Shown: positions 36,985 through 45,807 of the stretch, piece by piece
Layout of the letters: each line of letters starts with the position of its first letter
Numbering within the stretch: the first letter of the stretch is position 1
From: Cyclobacteriaceae bacterium
GTDB lineage: Bacteria > Bacteroidota > Bacteroidia > Cytophagales > Cyclobacteriaceae
DNA length: 61,865 bases
Assembly: GCA_020436085.1 (NCBI GenBank)
Contig: JAGQYM010000022.1
Coordinates: 1 to 61,865, forward strand
Direction of reading: 5' to 3'
Position numbers and translations under genes: made by a program
Notes under the pieces: generated by a model
Databases searched by the model: none
What the model was told of the DNA's origin: nothing
Seen by the model: only the letters and a program-made list of their open reading frames with translations

Positions 36985-38307
36985 GTGAAAGAGCAAAAGA
37001 AAATTCCCGTTTCTAAGGTTCAGCGAGCCACACGGTTTGTAAAGACAGGTGCCAGGATCGGTGCCAATTATCTAAAGCACTACGGTAAGAAGCTGGTTGA
37101 TCCTGAGACTACGGCAGATCAGTTGCATCAGGATAACGCGACAGATATATATAACTCGCTTAGTGAGTTGAAGGGGAGTGCGTTGAAAGTTGCCCAGATG
37201 CTAAGCATGGATAAGAACATGCTACCCACTGCTTACCAGCAGCAGTTTTCAATGGCTCAGTACAGCGCGCCTCCGTTGTCCTATCCATTGGTGGTCCGAA
37301 CTTTTGAGAAGCAATTTGGAAAAGGACCGGGGCAAATTTTTGATGCGTTCAGCAAGTCTGCTACAAATGCCGCATCGATGGGGCAGGTACACCAGGCTAT
37401 GTTGGGCGGAAAGAAGCTGGCAGTAAAAATTCAATACCCTGGCGTGGCGAGCAGTGTACAAAGCGACCTGGCGATGGTAAAGCCCATTGCGCTGAAAATG
37501 TTCAAGCTCAATCCGATAGACTACAACGAGTTTATCGGGGAGGTGCAATCCAGATTGCTGGAGGAGACAGACTATTCTCTTGAGCTTAAGCGTTCAATGG
37601 AACTTACCCAGCAATGCAGCCATATTCAGAACCTTGTGTTTCCAACTTACTATCCGGAGTTATCTACTGACAAAATATTGACGATGGATTGGCTGGAGGG
37701 AAAGCCACTGGGAGAATACGTTAAAGGGAATACACTTAAGCCAGAAGATGCGAATAGGATAGGGCAGGCGATGTGGGATTTCTATCATTTTCAGATGCAT
37801 CAGTTGAAGGCACTTCATGCGGACCCTCATCCTGGCAACTTTATAATTACAGACGACCTGAAGCTTGGTGTGATTGATTTTGGATGTGTGAAGGTCATTC
37901 CAGATCAATTTTATGAGACTTACTTTCAATTGCTGGATGGCAACGTGCTTAGTGATCAGGGGCGGATGGATCGATTGTCTTATGCGTTGAACTTCATCTA
38001 TCCTCAGGACACTACTTCGGACAAACTCTTTTTCCGGTCCATATTCACCCAGATGGTTGAGCTTCTGGGGCGCCCTTTCAGAAGTGCGACCTTCGACTTT
38101 TCTGATGCTAATTACTTCAAGTCGCTTTACGCTTTTGGGGAGGCGCTATCGGGTATGAAGGAGTTTAGAAACTCCAAAAAGGCGAGGGGGGTTAAAGATG
38201 CTTTATATATCAATCGCACCTACTTTGGGCTATATAACCTCCTGCACGAGCTGGGTGCGACAGTGGAGACTACCTCGTGGATACCGAACCATTTGAAGAG
38301 CGCTTAA
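36985..38307 (+). CDS. ABC1/UbiB-family atypical kinase
   Basis: A 440-residue protein of the AarF/UbiB/ABC1 family. The family N-terminal motif KGSALKVAQMLSMD (about 60-73), the VAIK-like Lys in KKLAVKIQYPGV, the catalytic loop LKALHADPHPGNFI, and the DFG-like VIDFGCVK are all present. ABC1 proteins act as kinase-like ATPases in isoprenoid-quinone or lipid metabolism at membranes. The start is GTG 36985, two bases after the TetR stop, so the pair is coupled. No membrane helix was seen. Confidence 0.93.
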   Translation: MKEQKKIPVSKVQRATRFVKTGARIGANYLKHYGKKLVDPETTADQLHQDNATDIYNSLSELKGSALKVAQMLSMDKNMLPTAYQQQFSMAQYSAPPLSYPLVVRTFEKQFGKGPGQIFDAFSKSATNAASMGQVHQAMLGGKKLAVKIQYPGVASSVQSDLAMVKPIALKMFKLNPIDYNEFIGEVQSRLLEETDYSLELKRSMELTQQCSHIQNLVFPTYYPELSTDKILTMDWLEGKPLGEYVKGNTLKPEDANRIGQAMWDFYHFQMHQLKALHADPHPGNFIITDDLKLGVIDFGCVKVIPDQFYETYFQLLDGNVLSDQGRMDRLSYALNFIYPQDTTSDKLFFRSIFTQMVELLGRPFRSATFDFSDANYFKSLYAFGEALSGMKEFRNSKKARGVKDALYINRTYFGLYNLLHELGATVETTSWIPNHLKSA

Positions 38308-38388
38308 ATTTGATTTCAATGCTTTGAAAAATTCTTGACTATCAATACCTTAGCGTATAGTAGTTCATTTTTTAAACTAATACTCCCC

Positions 38389-39246
38389 ATGCGCGCTATC
38401 TGGAAAGGACACATTCAGTTTTCACTTGTCACAATTCCCATCCGCATCTATAATGCGATTGACTCTGGGCAGACGATAAGTTTCAACCTGCTCTCCAAGG
38501 ATGGTCATAATCCTGTGAGCTATGAGAAGAAGGACAAGGTGACCGGCAAGCCGCTGAAGAATGATGAGATTGTTAAAGGTTATCAATACGAGCCCGGTCA
38601 ATTTGTGATCATAGAGCAGGAGGATTTCGAGAAGGTGAGGTTGAAGAGTACGCGTGTCATTGAGATAGAAGGTTTTGTAAAAACTGAAGAGGTACATCCT
38701 ACCTTGTTTGAAGCGCCTTACTTTATTGGTCCTGATGGAGACGTTGCCGCGAAGGCCTATGGACTGCTATGTCAGACGTTGAAGGAGAGTGGCAAGATAG
38801 GAGTGGGTAAAGTAGTGCTTCGTGATCGTGAGACACCTGTGTTGATCAATCCCCATGAAGGAGGAATAATGATGTACAGACTGCGTTATCCTAACGAGGT
38901 GCGCAATATTCGAGAAGTGCCTCAGCTGATTGAAGTTAAGAATGCTGACAAAGAGCAACTTAAGCTTGCCAAAACATTGGTTGATTCAATGACTACCAAG
39001 TTCTCCAAGATCGAAATGAAGGATCACTATTTTGATGCATTGAAGTCTATTATCGATGCAAAAATTGCTGGTAAGGAGATCGTGACTGTGGCTGAAGAAG
39101 AACCAGAAGTGGTTGACATCATGACTGCCTTGAAGGCGAGTATCGATCAGGCTAAGAAGAAGCCGATGGAGAAAGCAAAAGGTGCAAGTCAGAAGGAGGC
39201 GAAGAAAGCGAAGACTACCAAAACGGCCAAGCGAAAGGCCAGCTAA
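38389..39246 (+). CDS. ku: Ku DNA-end-binding protein
   Basis: A 285-residue bacterial Ku from ATG 38389; an upstream frame adds 18 residues that look non-native. The start MRAIWKGHIQFSLVTIPIR is the standard beginning of bacterial Ku, and EAPYFIGPDGDVAAKAYGLL and YRLRYPNEVRN follow in the ring core. The C-terminal tail is Lys/Ala rich (KKAKTTKTAKRKAS), a DNA-binding extension typical of the family. Ku binds broken ends and recruits LigD, found at 29970-32288. The two genes are not adjacent but are the only NHEJ genes in the window. Confidence 0.96.
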   Translation: MRAIWKGHIQFSLVTIPIRIYNAIDSGQTISFNLLSKDGHNPVSYEKKDKVTGKPLKNDEIVKGYQYEPGQFVIIEQEDFEKVRLKSTRVIEIEGFVKTEEVHPTLFEAPYFIGPDGDVAAKAYGLLCQTLKESGKIGVGKVVLRDRETPVLINPHEGGIMMYRLRYPNEVRNIREVPQLIEVKNADKEQLKLAKTLVDSMTTKFSKIEMKDHYFDALKSIIDAKIAGKEIVTVAEEEPEVVDIMTALKASIDQAKKKPMEKAKGASQKEAKKAKTTKTAKRKAS

Positions 39247-39280
39247 CACCCGATTGACAGAATATTTAGCGTAAATGCAC

Positions 39281-39288
39281 TATCTTTG
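39281..39288 (+). promoter_or_regulatory. -7 element (TATCTTTG) deciding a start codon
   Basis: TATCTTTG fits TAnnTTTG, with TTG (39254-39256) upstream as a -33 box. Transcription would begin near 39293, directly at or just before a GTG codon, so the TPR gene is probably read from that GTG as a near-leaderless message. The ATG at 39275 lies upstream of the predicted transcript start. Confidence 0.5.
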
Positions 39289-39292
39289 CTCC

Positions 39293-39892
39293 GTGGCAAA
39301 GGTGATTAAGTTTCCTATTCAGACTCCTGAGAAGTTCGGGTTCAAGCCCGTTCGCAGGAAGAAGACCACCGGCTCAGGCAAACCTGGGCAACTCCCGCTC
39401 TTTACCCGAGGCAAACTCGTTAAGCTCAACCAGCTCACCACATTTGAAGAGGCGCTTTTGTTAGATGAAGCACAGGATAAGCGTGCCAAGGACTTCTATA
39501 AAAAGGCCATTGAGGAGAATGATTCAAAAGCAGATGCTTATTGTAATCTGGGGATTCTCGAATCGGAGGAGAAGAATTACAGCAAGGCCATTGATTGCTT
39601 TACGCTTTCGCTAAAAGAAGAGCCGCGCCACTTTGAATCGCATTACAATCTGGCAAACCTGTATGCGGAGGTGGGTAATTTCCAATTGGCGAAGGTGCAC
39701 TATGAGATCTCCATCGAGATTGCACCTGAGTTTCCAAACAGTCACTTCAACCTTGGCCTGACGCTGGCGATGAGCAAAGAGATTGAGAACGCGATCTTGT
39801 CGCTAATGAACTACAGACGGCTTGCTGCTCCTGAGGACAAGGCCCATGCTGATGAGCTGATCTCAACGCTTACGCGGACGATTAATAACTAG
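39293..39892 (+). CDS. Cytoplasmic TPR protein
   Basis: About 199 residues from GTG 39293, chosen because a -7 promoter element overlaps the earlier ATG 39275. An N-terminal basic stretch (KVIKFPIQTPEKFGFKPVRR) leads to three or four TPR units, including ADAYCNLGILESEEKNYSKA and HFESHYNLANLYAEVGNFQL. No signal peptide. The last codons overlap the convergent HEAT-like gene by 4 bases. Partner unknown. Confidence 0.85.
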   Translation: MAKVIKFPIQTPEKFGFKPVRRKKTTGSGKPGQLPLFTRGKLVKLNQLTTFEEALLLDEAQDKRAKDFYKKAIEENDSKADAYCNLGILESEEKNYSKAIDCFTLSLKEEPRHFESHYNLANLYAEVGNFQLAKVHYEISIEIAPEFPNSHFNLGLTLAMSKEIENAILSLMNYRRLAAPEDKAHADELISTLTRTINN

Positions 39893-40404
39893 GCTTTCAG
39901 CTTCTTCAATATCTTCTTTCCGCGACTTATAAATCCCGCGCTGCCATAAGGCATCTGGTCTTCTATTACAGCTATTAGCTCGCCCTTTATTTCAGGGTAG
40001 GTGTCTGCCAGGTTTGCTAAAACCGTCATTGCAAATACGCGGATAGCAATCGGCTCTTTTTTGTTTTCCAAAAGGGGAAAGCAAGCATCGAGGGTGATCC
40101 CATGCATCGACTTTGGGATGTCGATGAATTGAAGAAAGCGCACGGTATTTCTTTTCACCGCATCGTGTATGCCGGGTTTGTCCAGGTTCTTGATGATGTT
40201 CTTAAGGTGGGGTTTGATGAGTTCGGGGTGGGCTTTTACACAGTAGCTGAGCGGCCATGCTGCGCGCTGTGTAGTGCGGTAGTGTCCGGCCAGGAAGGCG
40301 TCTACCAGGGTTTTGAAACGTGCGGGATCGTTGCCGATATGGGCCACAATCTTGTTGACGGTCTGCTTGCTGAAGTCTGATTGTAGTGTTTTTATCAGAT
40401 TCAT
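39889..40404 (-). CDS. HEAT-like helical repeat protein
   Basis: A 171-residue soluble, all-helical protein with repeating pattern (AHPELIKPHLKNIIKNLD; CFPLLENKKEPIAIRVFAMTVLANLAD) like ARM/HEAT repeats. No active-site motif or domain of known function was recognised. It may act as an adaptor. It converges with the TPR gene. Confidence 0.75.
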   Translation of the reverse strand: MNLIKTLQSDFSKQTVNKIVAHIGNDPARFKTLVDAFLAGHYRTTQRAAWPLSYCVKAHPELIKPHLKNIIKNLDKPGIHDAVKRNTVRFLQFIDIPKSMHGITLDACFPLLENKKEPIAIRVFAMTVLANLADTYPEIKGELIAVIEDQMPYGSAGFISRGKKILKKLKA

Positions 40405-40708
40405 ACTCAGTGATTTACATTGTTTACAATTCTATAACTTACTGATTATTAGGTTTTTTAATGCCTATACTTTAACTTCATATTAAAGTTAAAACGATGA
40501 GTACTATGTTAGTATTTTTAGCCATCGCCTCTTTGTCCATTTTTCAGCTTGGTCTGTGCTTTTTGTGTTTTCATCTGAAGCAGTCCGGCAGCAATTTGGT
40601 TTTTGGTTGATCGGTCTACACCGCTGATATTTTAGCCTCCCAATTTTACGCTGGGCTGGCTTTCATTCCTATTGGGTTCTGCTAAATTGCCGCCCAAATC
40701 AGGAACGT
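40405..40708. other. 304-base gap with inverted repeat and possible microORF
   Basis: The gap between the divergent HEAT-like and ABC-F genes contains an 8-bp inverted repeat (TTTAACTT, 40471-40478; AAGTTAAA, 40486-40493) and a short hydrophobic ORF (40497-40610). Nothing else was identified. Confidence 0.5.
40497..40610 (+). CDS. Possible 37-residue membrane microprotein
   Basis: ATG 40497 to TGA 40610 gives 37 residues, starting STMLVFLAIASLSIFQLG, a good single membrane helix. The inverted repeat ending at 40493 lies 4 bases before the ATG and could control translation or transcription. No ribosome site is evident, which is common in this phylum. Coding status uncertain. Confidence 0.3.
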   Translation: MSTMLVFLAIASLSIFQLGLCFLCFHLKQSGSNLVFG

Positions 40709-42595
40709 GTGAACTATCTATCGGCAGAAAGTATATCTAAATCATTTAACGACAAGTGGCTTTTCAGGGACCTTACCCTTGGCATTTCTGCCGGGGATAA
40801 GCTTGCTCTTGTGGGGGAAAACGGAGTTGGGAAGTCAACGTTGTTGAAAATTCTCACTGGAGAACTGCCAACGGACACGGGCCTGGTGACGGTGCGCGAA
40901 GGTGTGAGGCTGGCTTATCTTACCCAGCAACCGTCTGCTGCCGACACCTTGAGTGTGAAGCAGATCTTGTTCGATGACTCCAATAAGATAGCGGCTGCCG
41001 TGATGAGGTATGAGGCGGCAATTCATGATCCTGACACTTCACCGGAGATCATGCAGAAATCTCTGGAAGAAATGGAGGAGCTCAATGCCTGGGAATTTGA
41101 TGCAAAGGTGAAAGAGATTACGTCCAGGCTTGGTGTCGTTGATTTTGAGCAGACGTTCTCAACACTTTCGGGTGGGCAGCGAAAGAGAGTGTTTATGGCC
41201 AAGATGCTCCTTCAGGATCCGAATCTGATCATCATGGATGAGCCCACCAACCATCTTGACTTGTCGGCCATCGAGTGGCTTGAAACTTACCTTTCGGGTC
41301 AGCAAATCACCTTAATTATGGTGACACACGACCGCTACTTCCTGGACAATGTGGCCAATACAATTCTTGAAATCGATCGAGGCAAGCTTTACACTTACAA
41401 AGGAAACTATGCGTACTTCCTCGAGAAAAAATCGCAAAGGGAGGAGATGGTGAAAGCTGAGGTGTCGAAGGCGAAAAATCTATTGAAGAAAGAGCTTGAA
41501 TGGATGAGGCGTCAGCCGAAAGCGCGAGGAACCAAGGCGAAGTATCGTGTTGAGGCGTTTTATGAACTTCAGGAAAAGGCTTCGCAGAATCTCAAGAAGG
41601 ACAGGCTTGAACTTGACATTAAAGAAACGCGTCAGGGGGGTAAGGTGCTGGAGTTGCATCATGTGCATAAACAGTTTGGAGATCGTAAGATTGTAAACGA
41701 CTTCTCATACATCTTTAAGAAAAAGGACAGGATTGGAATTGTTGGTGATAACGGTGTTGGCAAGTCAACTTTTTTGGATATCCTGACGGGCAAGGCGAGA
41801 CCCGATAAGGGCGAGGTGCTTCCCGGTCAGACTACCAAGGTGGGATACTTTACACAGGAGGCTATTTCACTCAAAGGAGAGAATCGAGTGATAGAAGAAG
41901 TGCAGCAGATTGCTGAGTTTATCACCCTCGCTGATGGATCGCAGGTATCTGCTTCAGCATTTTTGAGTTTGTTTCTCTTTCCACCCGAGAAGCAATACAA
42001 TGTGGTGGAGAAATTAAGTGGAGGAGAGAAGAAGAGACTTCAGTTGCTGAAGGTGCTGGTAGCTAATCCCAATTTCCTGGTGTTGGATGAGCCTACCAAT
42101 GACTTTGACATTGATACATTGAATGTGCTTGAAGACTTCCTGGAGAAGTTTGGAGGATGTTTGGTGCTTGTTTCCCACGATCGATATTTCATGGATCATC
42201 TTGTAGAGCAGCTTTTTGTTTTTGAAGGTGATGGAGTAATTAAAGCTTTGAATGGCAACTATTCGGACTACAAGGCATCGTTGGAAGAGCGGGAGCAGGT
42301 AGGCAAGAAGAGTACATCAGTTGTTGAAGAGCGTAAGTCAGAACAAGAACGTAAGTCAGAACAAGAAGTAGAAACGAAAAGGAAAATGTCGTTCTCTGAA
42401 AAGAAAGAACTGGAGCAATTGATCAGTGACATCGAGAAGATGGAGAACGAGAAGCAAGACCTTATACACCAATTAAGTGATGGAGACCTATCGCCTGACA
42501 GTCTCGTGAAATGTTCTGTGAGGATAAAAGAATTGACTGATGTTATTGATTCCAAGACTATTCGATGGATGGAGTTGGAAGAACTGGCAGAATGA
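40709..42595 (+). CDS. ABC-F family ATPase (Uup-like)
   Basis: A 628-residue protein with two ATPase domains and no membrane domain, as in ABC-F translation factors. Walker A GENGVGKST (35-43) and GDNGVGKST, signature LSGGQRKRVF and LSGGEKKRLQ, Walker B LIIMDEPTN and FLVLDEPTN are intact. The P-site linker between the domains and a C-terminal coiled coil (about 560-628, RKMSFSEKKELEQLISDIEK) fit the Uup type. It probably acts on ribosomes or stalled DNA structures. An 18-bp direct duplication encodes ERKSEQ twice near 540-552. Start GTG 40709. Confidence 0.95.
   Translation: MNYLSAESISKSFNDKWLFRDLTLGISAGDKLALVGENGVGKSTLLKILTGELPTDTGLVTVREGVRLAYLTQQPSAADTLSVKQILFDDSNKIAAAVMRYEAAIHDPDTSPEIMQKSLEEMEELNAWEFDAKVKEITSRLGVVDFEQTFSTLSGGQRKRVFMAKMLLQDPNLIIMDEPTNHLDLSAIEWLETYLSGQQITLIMVTHDRYFLDNVANTILEIDRGKLYTYKGNYAYFLEKKSQREEMVKAEVSKAKNLLKKELEWMRRQPKARGTKAKYRVEAFYELQEKASQNLKKDRLELDIKETRQGGKVLELHHVHKQFGDRKIVNDFSYIFKKKDRIGIVGDNGVGKSTFLDILTGKARPDKGEVLPGQTTKVGYFTQEAISLKGENRVIEEVQQIAEFITLADGSQVSASAFLSLFLFPPEKQYNVVEKLSGGEKKRLQLLKVLVANPNFLVLDEPTNDFDIDTLNVLEDFLEKFGGCLVLVSHDRYFMDHLVEQLFVFEGDGVIKALNGNYSDYKASLEEREQVGKKSTSVVEERKSEQERKSEQEVETKRKMSFSEKKELEQLISDIEKMENEKQDLIHQLSDGDLSPDSLVKCSVRIKELTDVIDSKTIRWMELEELAE
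42332..42367 (+). repeat. 18-bp direct duplication within ABC-F gene
   Basis: The 18-base unit beginning CGTAAGTCAGAACAAG occurs twice back to back, encoding RKSEQE twice in the flexible charged linker before the C-terminal coiled coil. In frame, so length-variable without breaking the gene. Confidence 0.9.
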
Positions 42596-42612
42596 TACCA
42601 CACATGGTGGTA
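42596..42612. terminator. Short hairpin after ABC-F gene
   Basis: TACCAC and GTGGTA form a 6-bp stem around ACATG, directly over the end of the ABC-F gene. No T-run, so it is a weak candidate. Confidence 0.3.
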
Positions 42613-42661
42613 CTTGTGAGGGCCTTTGTTTGCGCGGTTTTACATTGCTCTGTTTTAGCAC

Positions 42662-42669
42662 TATTTTTG
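42662..42669 (+). promoter_or_regulatory. Possible -7 element (TATTTTTG)
   Basis: TATTTTTG matches TAnnTTTG 34 bases before the ATG at 42704. The upstream -33 box is not clear. A purine-rich AGGAGGGATAAG follows and could be a ribosome site. Confidence 0.35.
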
Positions 42670-42703
42670 AAATAGGAGGGATAAGAAACAGAAGGTATCA
42701 GGT

Positions 42704-43156
42704 ATGAAGGTTTTATTTTATTTTCTCATTCCGTTTTTATGGCAGGAGAGCACACCGTTCAAACCTGCTGACGAATATGGTTTCACGCTTAACTACGAGT
42801 TCAGGAACAAGGCCGTTAGTGATCGCTTTAAAGTAGACTGGTCGAATCAATTACAATATTCAGATGGAACACTTCCATTTGCCACTATTACCATCAAGCC
42901 ACTAAAGTTGTCTCAGGATGAAGAGCGGGTGAAGATTATAACCAATCTGGGTAATAGGATCTATTCGCGTAAGGCGGCTGTTGATAATGATATTGTTATC
43001 GAGATGGGATTCACGGACGATCTGAAGGATCACATCGATGTTTTCGAGTATGATGTCATCTTTTTCTCCGGCAGGAAAGAAACCAGTAGAATCAACCTCT
43101 ATGTCGATAGGGATGGCAATTTCCTGATCAACGGAGAGAAGCGCGGAAAATTTTGA
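42704..43156 (+). CDS. Hypothetical secreted protein
   Basis: A 150-residue protein with a short hydrophobic start (MKVLFYFLIPFLW) that may be a signal peptide. The rest alternates beta-strand-like stretches (TLNYEFRNKAVSDRFKVDW, IDVFEYDVIFFSG). No family recognised. Alone between the ABC-F and PIG-L genes. Confidence 0.7.
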   Translation: MKVLFYFLIPFLWQESTPFKPADEYGFTLNYEFRNKAVSDRFKVDWSNQLQYSDGTLPFATITIKPLKLSQDEERVKIITNLGNRIYSRKAAVDNDIVIEMGFTDDLKDHIDVFEYDVIFFSGRKETSRINLYVDRDGNFLINGEKRGKF

Positions 43157-43290
43157 GTTCAAGTCTGTCTATTGACCACTCATTTAGCACATACTCAGGT
43201 GGTGTAAGTCATGAGCAAAAACAGGCAATTTCCGTGTTACCTTTTTGCCTTTGCTCCGTTAAACCTAAATTGTCGCCATTAACCTAAGCT

Positions 43291-45807
43291 ATGAGGATAG
43301 TTGTACTAGCCCTTCTCACTCTTTTTAGTCTTTCCACCACCGCCCAAAAGCCAAAGCAGCCAGACGCATCGAGCATCGAGCTGAGGATGAAGAAGCTGAA
43401 TTTTCTTGGGACAGTATTGTATCTGGCCGCGCATCCTGATGATGAAAACACGCGGGCGATTGCCTACCTCGCCAACGAGCGACTTGCTACCACCGGGTAC
43501 CTGAGTATGACCCGTGGCGATGGCGGTCAAAACCTGATTGGTCCGGAAATTCGTGACTTGCTGGGCTTGATCAGAACCCAGGAGCTGCTGGCAGCCCGGA
43601 GAATTGATGGCGGTTATCAGTTCTTTACGCGCGCCAATGATTTTGGATATTCCAAGAATTCAGATGAGGCATTCCGCATCTGGAATAAAGATGAAATCTT
43701 AAGTGATGTAGTAAAAGTGATTCGTCAGTTTCAACCTGACGTGATTCTCACCCGATTCCCTCCGGATGCACGTGCAGGACATGGACATCATACGGCCTCG
43801 GCCATGCTGGCGTTGGAAGCGTTTGATATTACCAATGATCCGAAGGTGTATCCCGATCAGGTAGCCAAGTTTGGCACGTGGCAGGTGAAAAGTGTTTACA
43901 CTAACACAGGGAGATGGTGGAATAAAGATATTAATGAGAACACACCTGGTATTGTGACGATGGATGTAGGCGCGTATAATCCTTTGTTGGGACAGTCGTA
44001 TTCTGAGATCGCTGCCATCAGTCGCACGCAGCATAAGAGTCAGGGATTTGGCTCTACTGGCAGCAGGGGTGATGAGTTAGAGTTCTTTGAAATACAAAAA
44101 GGTTATCATGCGAAGAAGGACATCTTCGAAGAAATCAACACAACATGGTCGAGGGTAGAGGGTGGAAGTAAAGTAGAGCCTTTGGTTAACAAACTTGTAA
44201 AAGAATATAAGTCAGAGAATCCTGCGGCTTCGGTTCCGATGTTATTACAAATAAGAAAAGAAATCAGCGCGTTGAAAGATGGCATTTGGAAGACGCGTAA
44301 GCTCAACGAGGTAAACCAGCTCATTCAGGATTGTATGGGGCTCTATGTTGAGGCTATTGCTACCGATTATTATGCTGCACCGGGTGAAAGTGTGAAAGCT
44401 CGCTTTGAAGTAACGAACCGGTCATCATCACCGCTTCGTTTATTAAAAGTATCTGCTCCACAGTTGAAATATGATACTACGTTGACAGCTACGATGGCGA
44501 ATAACAAACCTCTGGATTTTAAGATGAGTGGCGTGTTATCTGCCGGTGAGCCATATAGTGATCCTTATTGGCTGAAGGAAGAACATTCATTGGGTTTGTT
44601 CAATGTTATGGATAAGAGTCTTATTGGCAAGCCAGAGAATGATCCTGCGGTGTCATTCGCGTTTCAGTTTGAGGTAGGTGGTGAGCCACTTAATATTTCT
44701 GTTCCTCTTGCTTATAAATGGAATGATCCGGTGAAAGGTGAACTGTGGAGACCATTTGCAATCGTTCCTCCGGTATCGATCAACTTGTCAGAATCGGTGG
44801 TGGTGTTCAGTACAGAAAAGGGCAAGCCTATTTCAGTTGTATTGAAATCCAATGTAGATCATGCGATTAAAAGTGAGTTGAGTGTAGAGTTGCCCAAGGG
44901 ATGGAGGGCCGAGCCAGCCACACAGGCTTTCGAACTTAACAAGCGCGGTGAAGAAAAGACGTTGAGTTTAACCGTGTATCCTTCGAACGAGGAAAGTACG
45001 TCCAGCCTGCGCGCAAAAGTTAAGATTGGTGACAAGTACTACAATAAGGCACTAACTACCATTGAGTATGATCATATTCCGATACAAACTTTGCTTCCAC
45101 CTGCTGAAGTGAAACTGGTGCGCATAAATTTGAAACGCGAAGGAGCAGTGGTGGCCTATATTCAGGGAGCTGGGGATGAGATACCGGCAGCACTTAGAAA
45201 CATGGGCTATGAGGTGTGGGAGATGAAGAACGAGGAGGTGACCAAAGAGAACCTTGCAAAAGTTGATGCGGTAGTGTTGGGTGTGCGTGCGTTGAACACC
45301 AACGACAGAATTCCATTTTTTATGCCAGACCTTCTGCAGTATGTAAATGGAGGAGGCACTATGATCGTGCAATACAACACAAGCTTTAGAATGGAAGTAG
45401 GTAAAGATGAGTTTGCTCCCTATCCGATTTCAGTTTCCAGAGATCGCGTAACAAATGAAGAAAGTCCTGTCTCTATTTTGAAACCTGATCATCCTGCATT
45501 GGCGAGGCCTAATAAGATTACTAATAAAGATTTTGAAAACTGGGTGCAGGAGAGAGGCTTGTATTTCCCCAATCAGTGGGATCCAAAATATGAGGCGCTG
45601 TTGTCAATGAATGACCCAGATGAAGAATCGTTGAACGGTTCATTGTTGGTGGCGCAATATGGCAAGGGCTACTATGTATACACAGGTTTGTCATTTTTCA
45701 GAGAGCTACCTGAAGGTGTGCCAGGTGCCTATAAGCTGTTTGCCAATCTGGTGTCGTTGGGCAAATCCAAAGCCCCCGAAAACCAAAAAATCAAATCAGG
45801 AAAATAA
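43291..45807 (+). CDS. PIG-L/LmbE deacetylase with C-terminal glutamine-amidotransferase-like part
   Basis: An 838-residue exported protein (signal peptide IVVLALLTLFSLSTTAQ). The LmbE-like zinc deacetylase domain holds AAHPDDE (about 46-52) and RAGHGHHTAS near 163, which give the His/Asp/His ligands. A middle region (about 330-600) looks like Ig/NPCBM-like beta domains (SELSVELPKGWRAEPATQ), and the C-terminus (about 620-800) has a flavodoxin-like or glutamine-amidotransferase-like fold (VDAVVLGVRALNTND, GGGTMIVQYN). It probably deacetylates N-acetyl-glucosamine-type groups in the periplasm. Its stop overlaps the ATG of the 40-residue microprotein (TAATG), and an SSS symporter follows, so they form one operon. 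Confidence 0.92.
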   Translation: MRIVVLALLTLFSLSTTAQKPKQPDASSIELRMKKLNFLGTVLYLAAHPDDENTRAIAYLANERLATTGYLSMTRGDGGQNLIGPEIRDLLGLIRTQELLAARRIDGGYQFFTRANDFGYSKNSDEAFRIWNKDEILSDVVKVIRQFQPDVILTRFPPDARAGHGHHTASAMLALEAFDITNDPKVYPDQVAKFGTWQVKSVYTNTGRWWNKDINENTPGIVTMDVGAYNPLLGQSYSEIAAISRTQHKSQGFGSTGSRGDELEFFEIQKGYHAKKDIFEEINTTWSRVEGGSKVEPLVNKLVKEYKSENPAASVPMLLQIRKEISALKDGIWKTRKLNEVNQLIQDCMGLYVEAIATDYYAAPGESVKARFEVTNRSSSPLRLLKVSAPQLKYDTTLTATMANNKPLDFKMSGVLSAGEPYSDPYWLKEEHSLGLFNVMDKSLIGKPENDPAVSFAFQFEVGGEPLNISVPLAYKWNDPVKGELWRPFAIVPPVSINLSESVVVFSTEKGKPISVVLKSNVDHAIKSELSVELPKGWRAEPATQAFELNKRGEEKTLSLTVYPSNEESTSSLRAKVKIGDKYYNKALTTIEYDHIPIQTLLPPAEVKLVRINLKREGAVVAYIQGAGDEIPAALRNMGYEVWEMKNEEVTKENLAKVDAVVLGVRALNTNDRIPFFMPDLLQYVNGGGTMIVQYNTSFRMEVGKDEFAPYPISVSRDRVTNEESPVSILKPDHPALARPNKITNKDFENWVQERGLYFPNQWDPKYEALLSMNDPDEESLNGSLLVAQYGKGYYVYTGLSFFRELPEGVPGAYKLFANLVSLGKSKAPENQKIKSGK

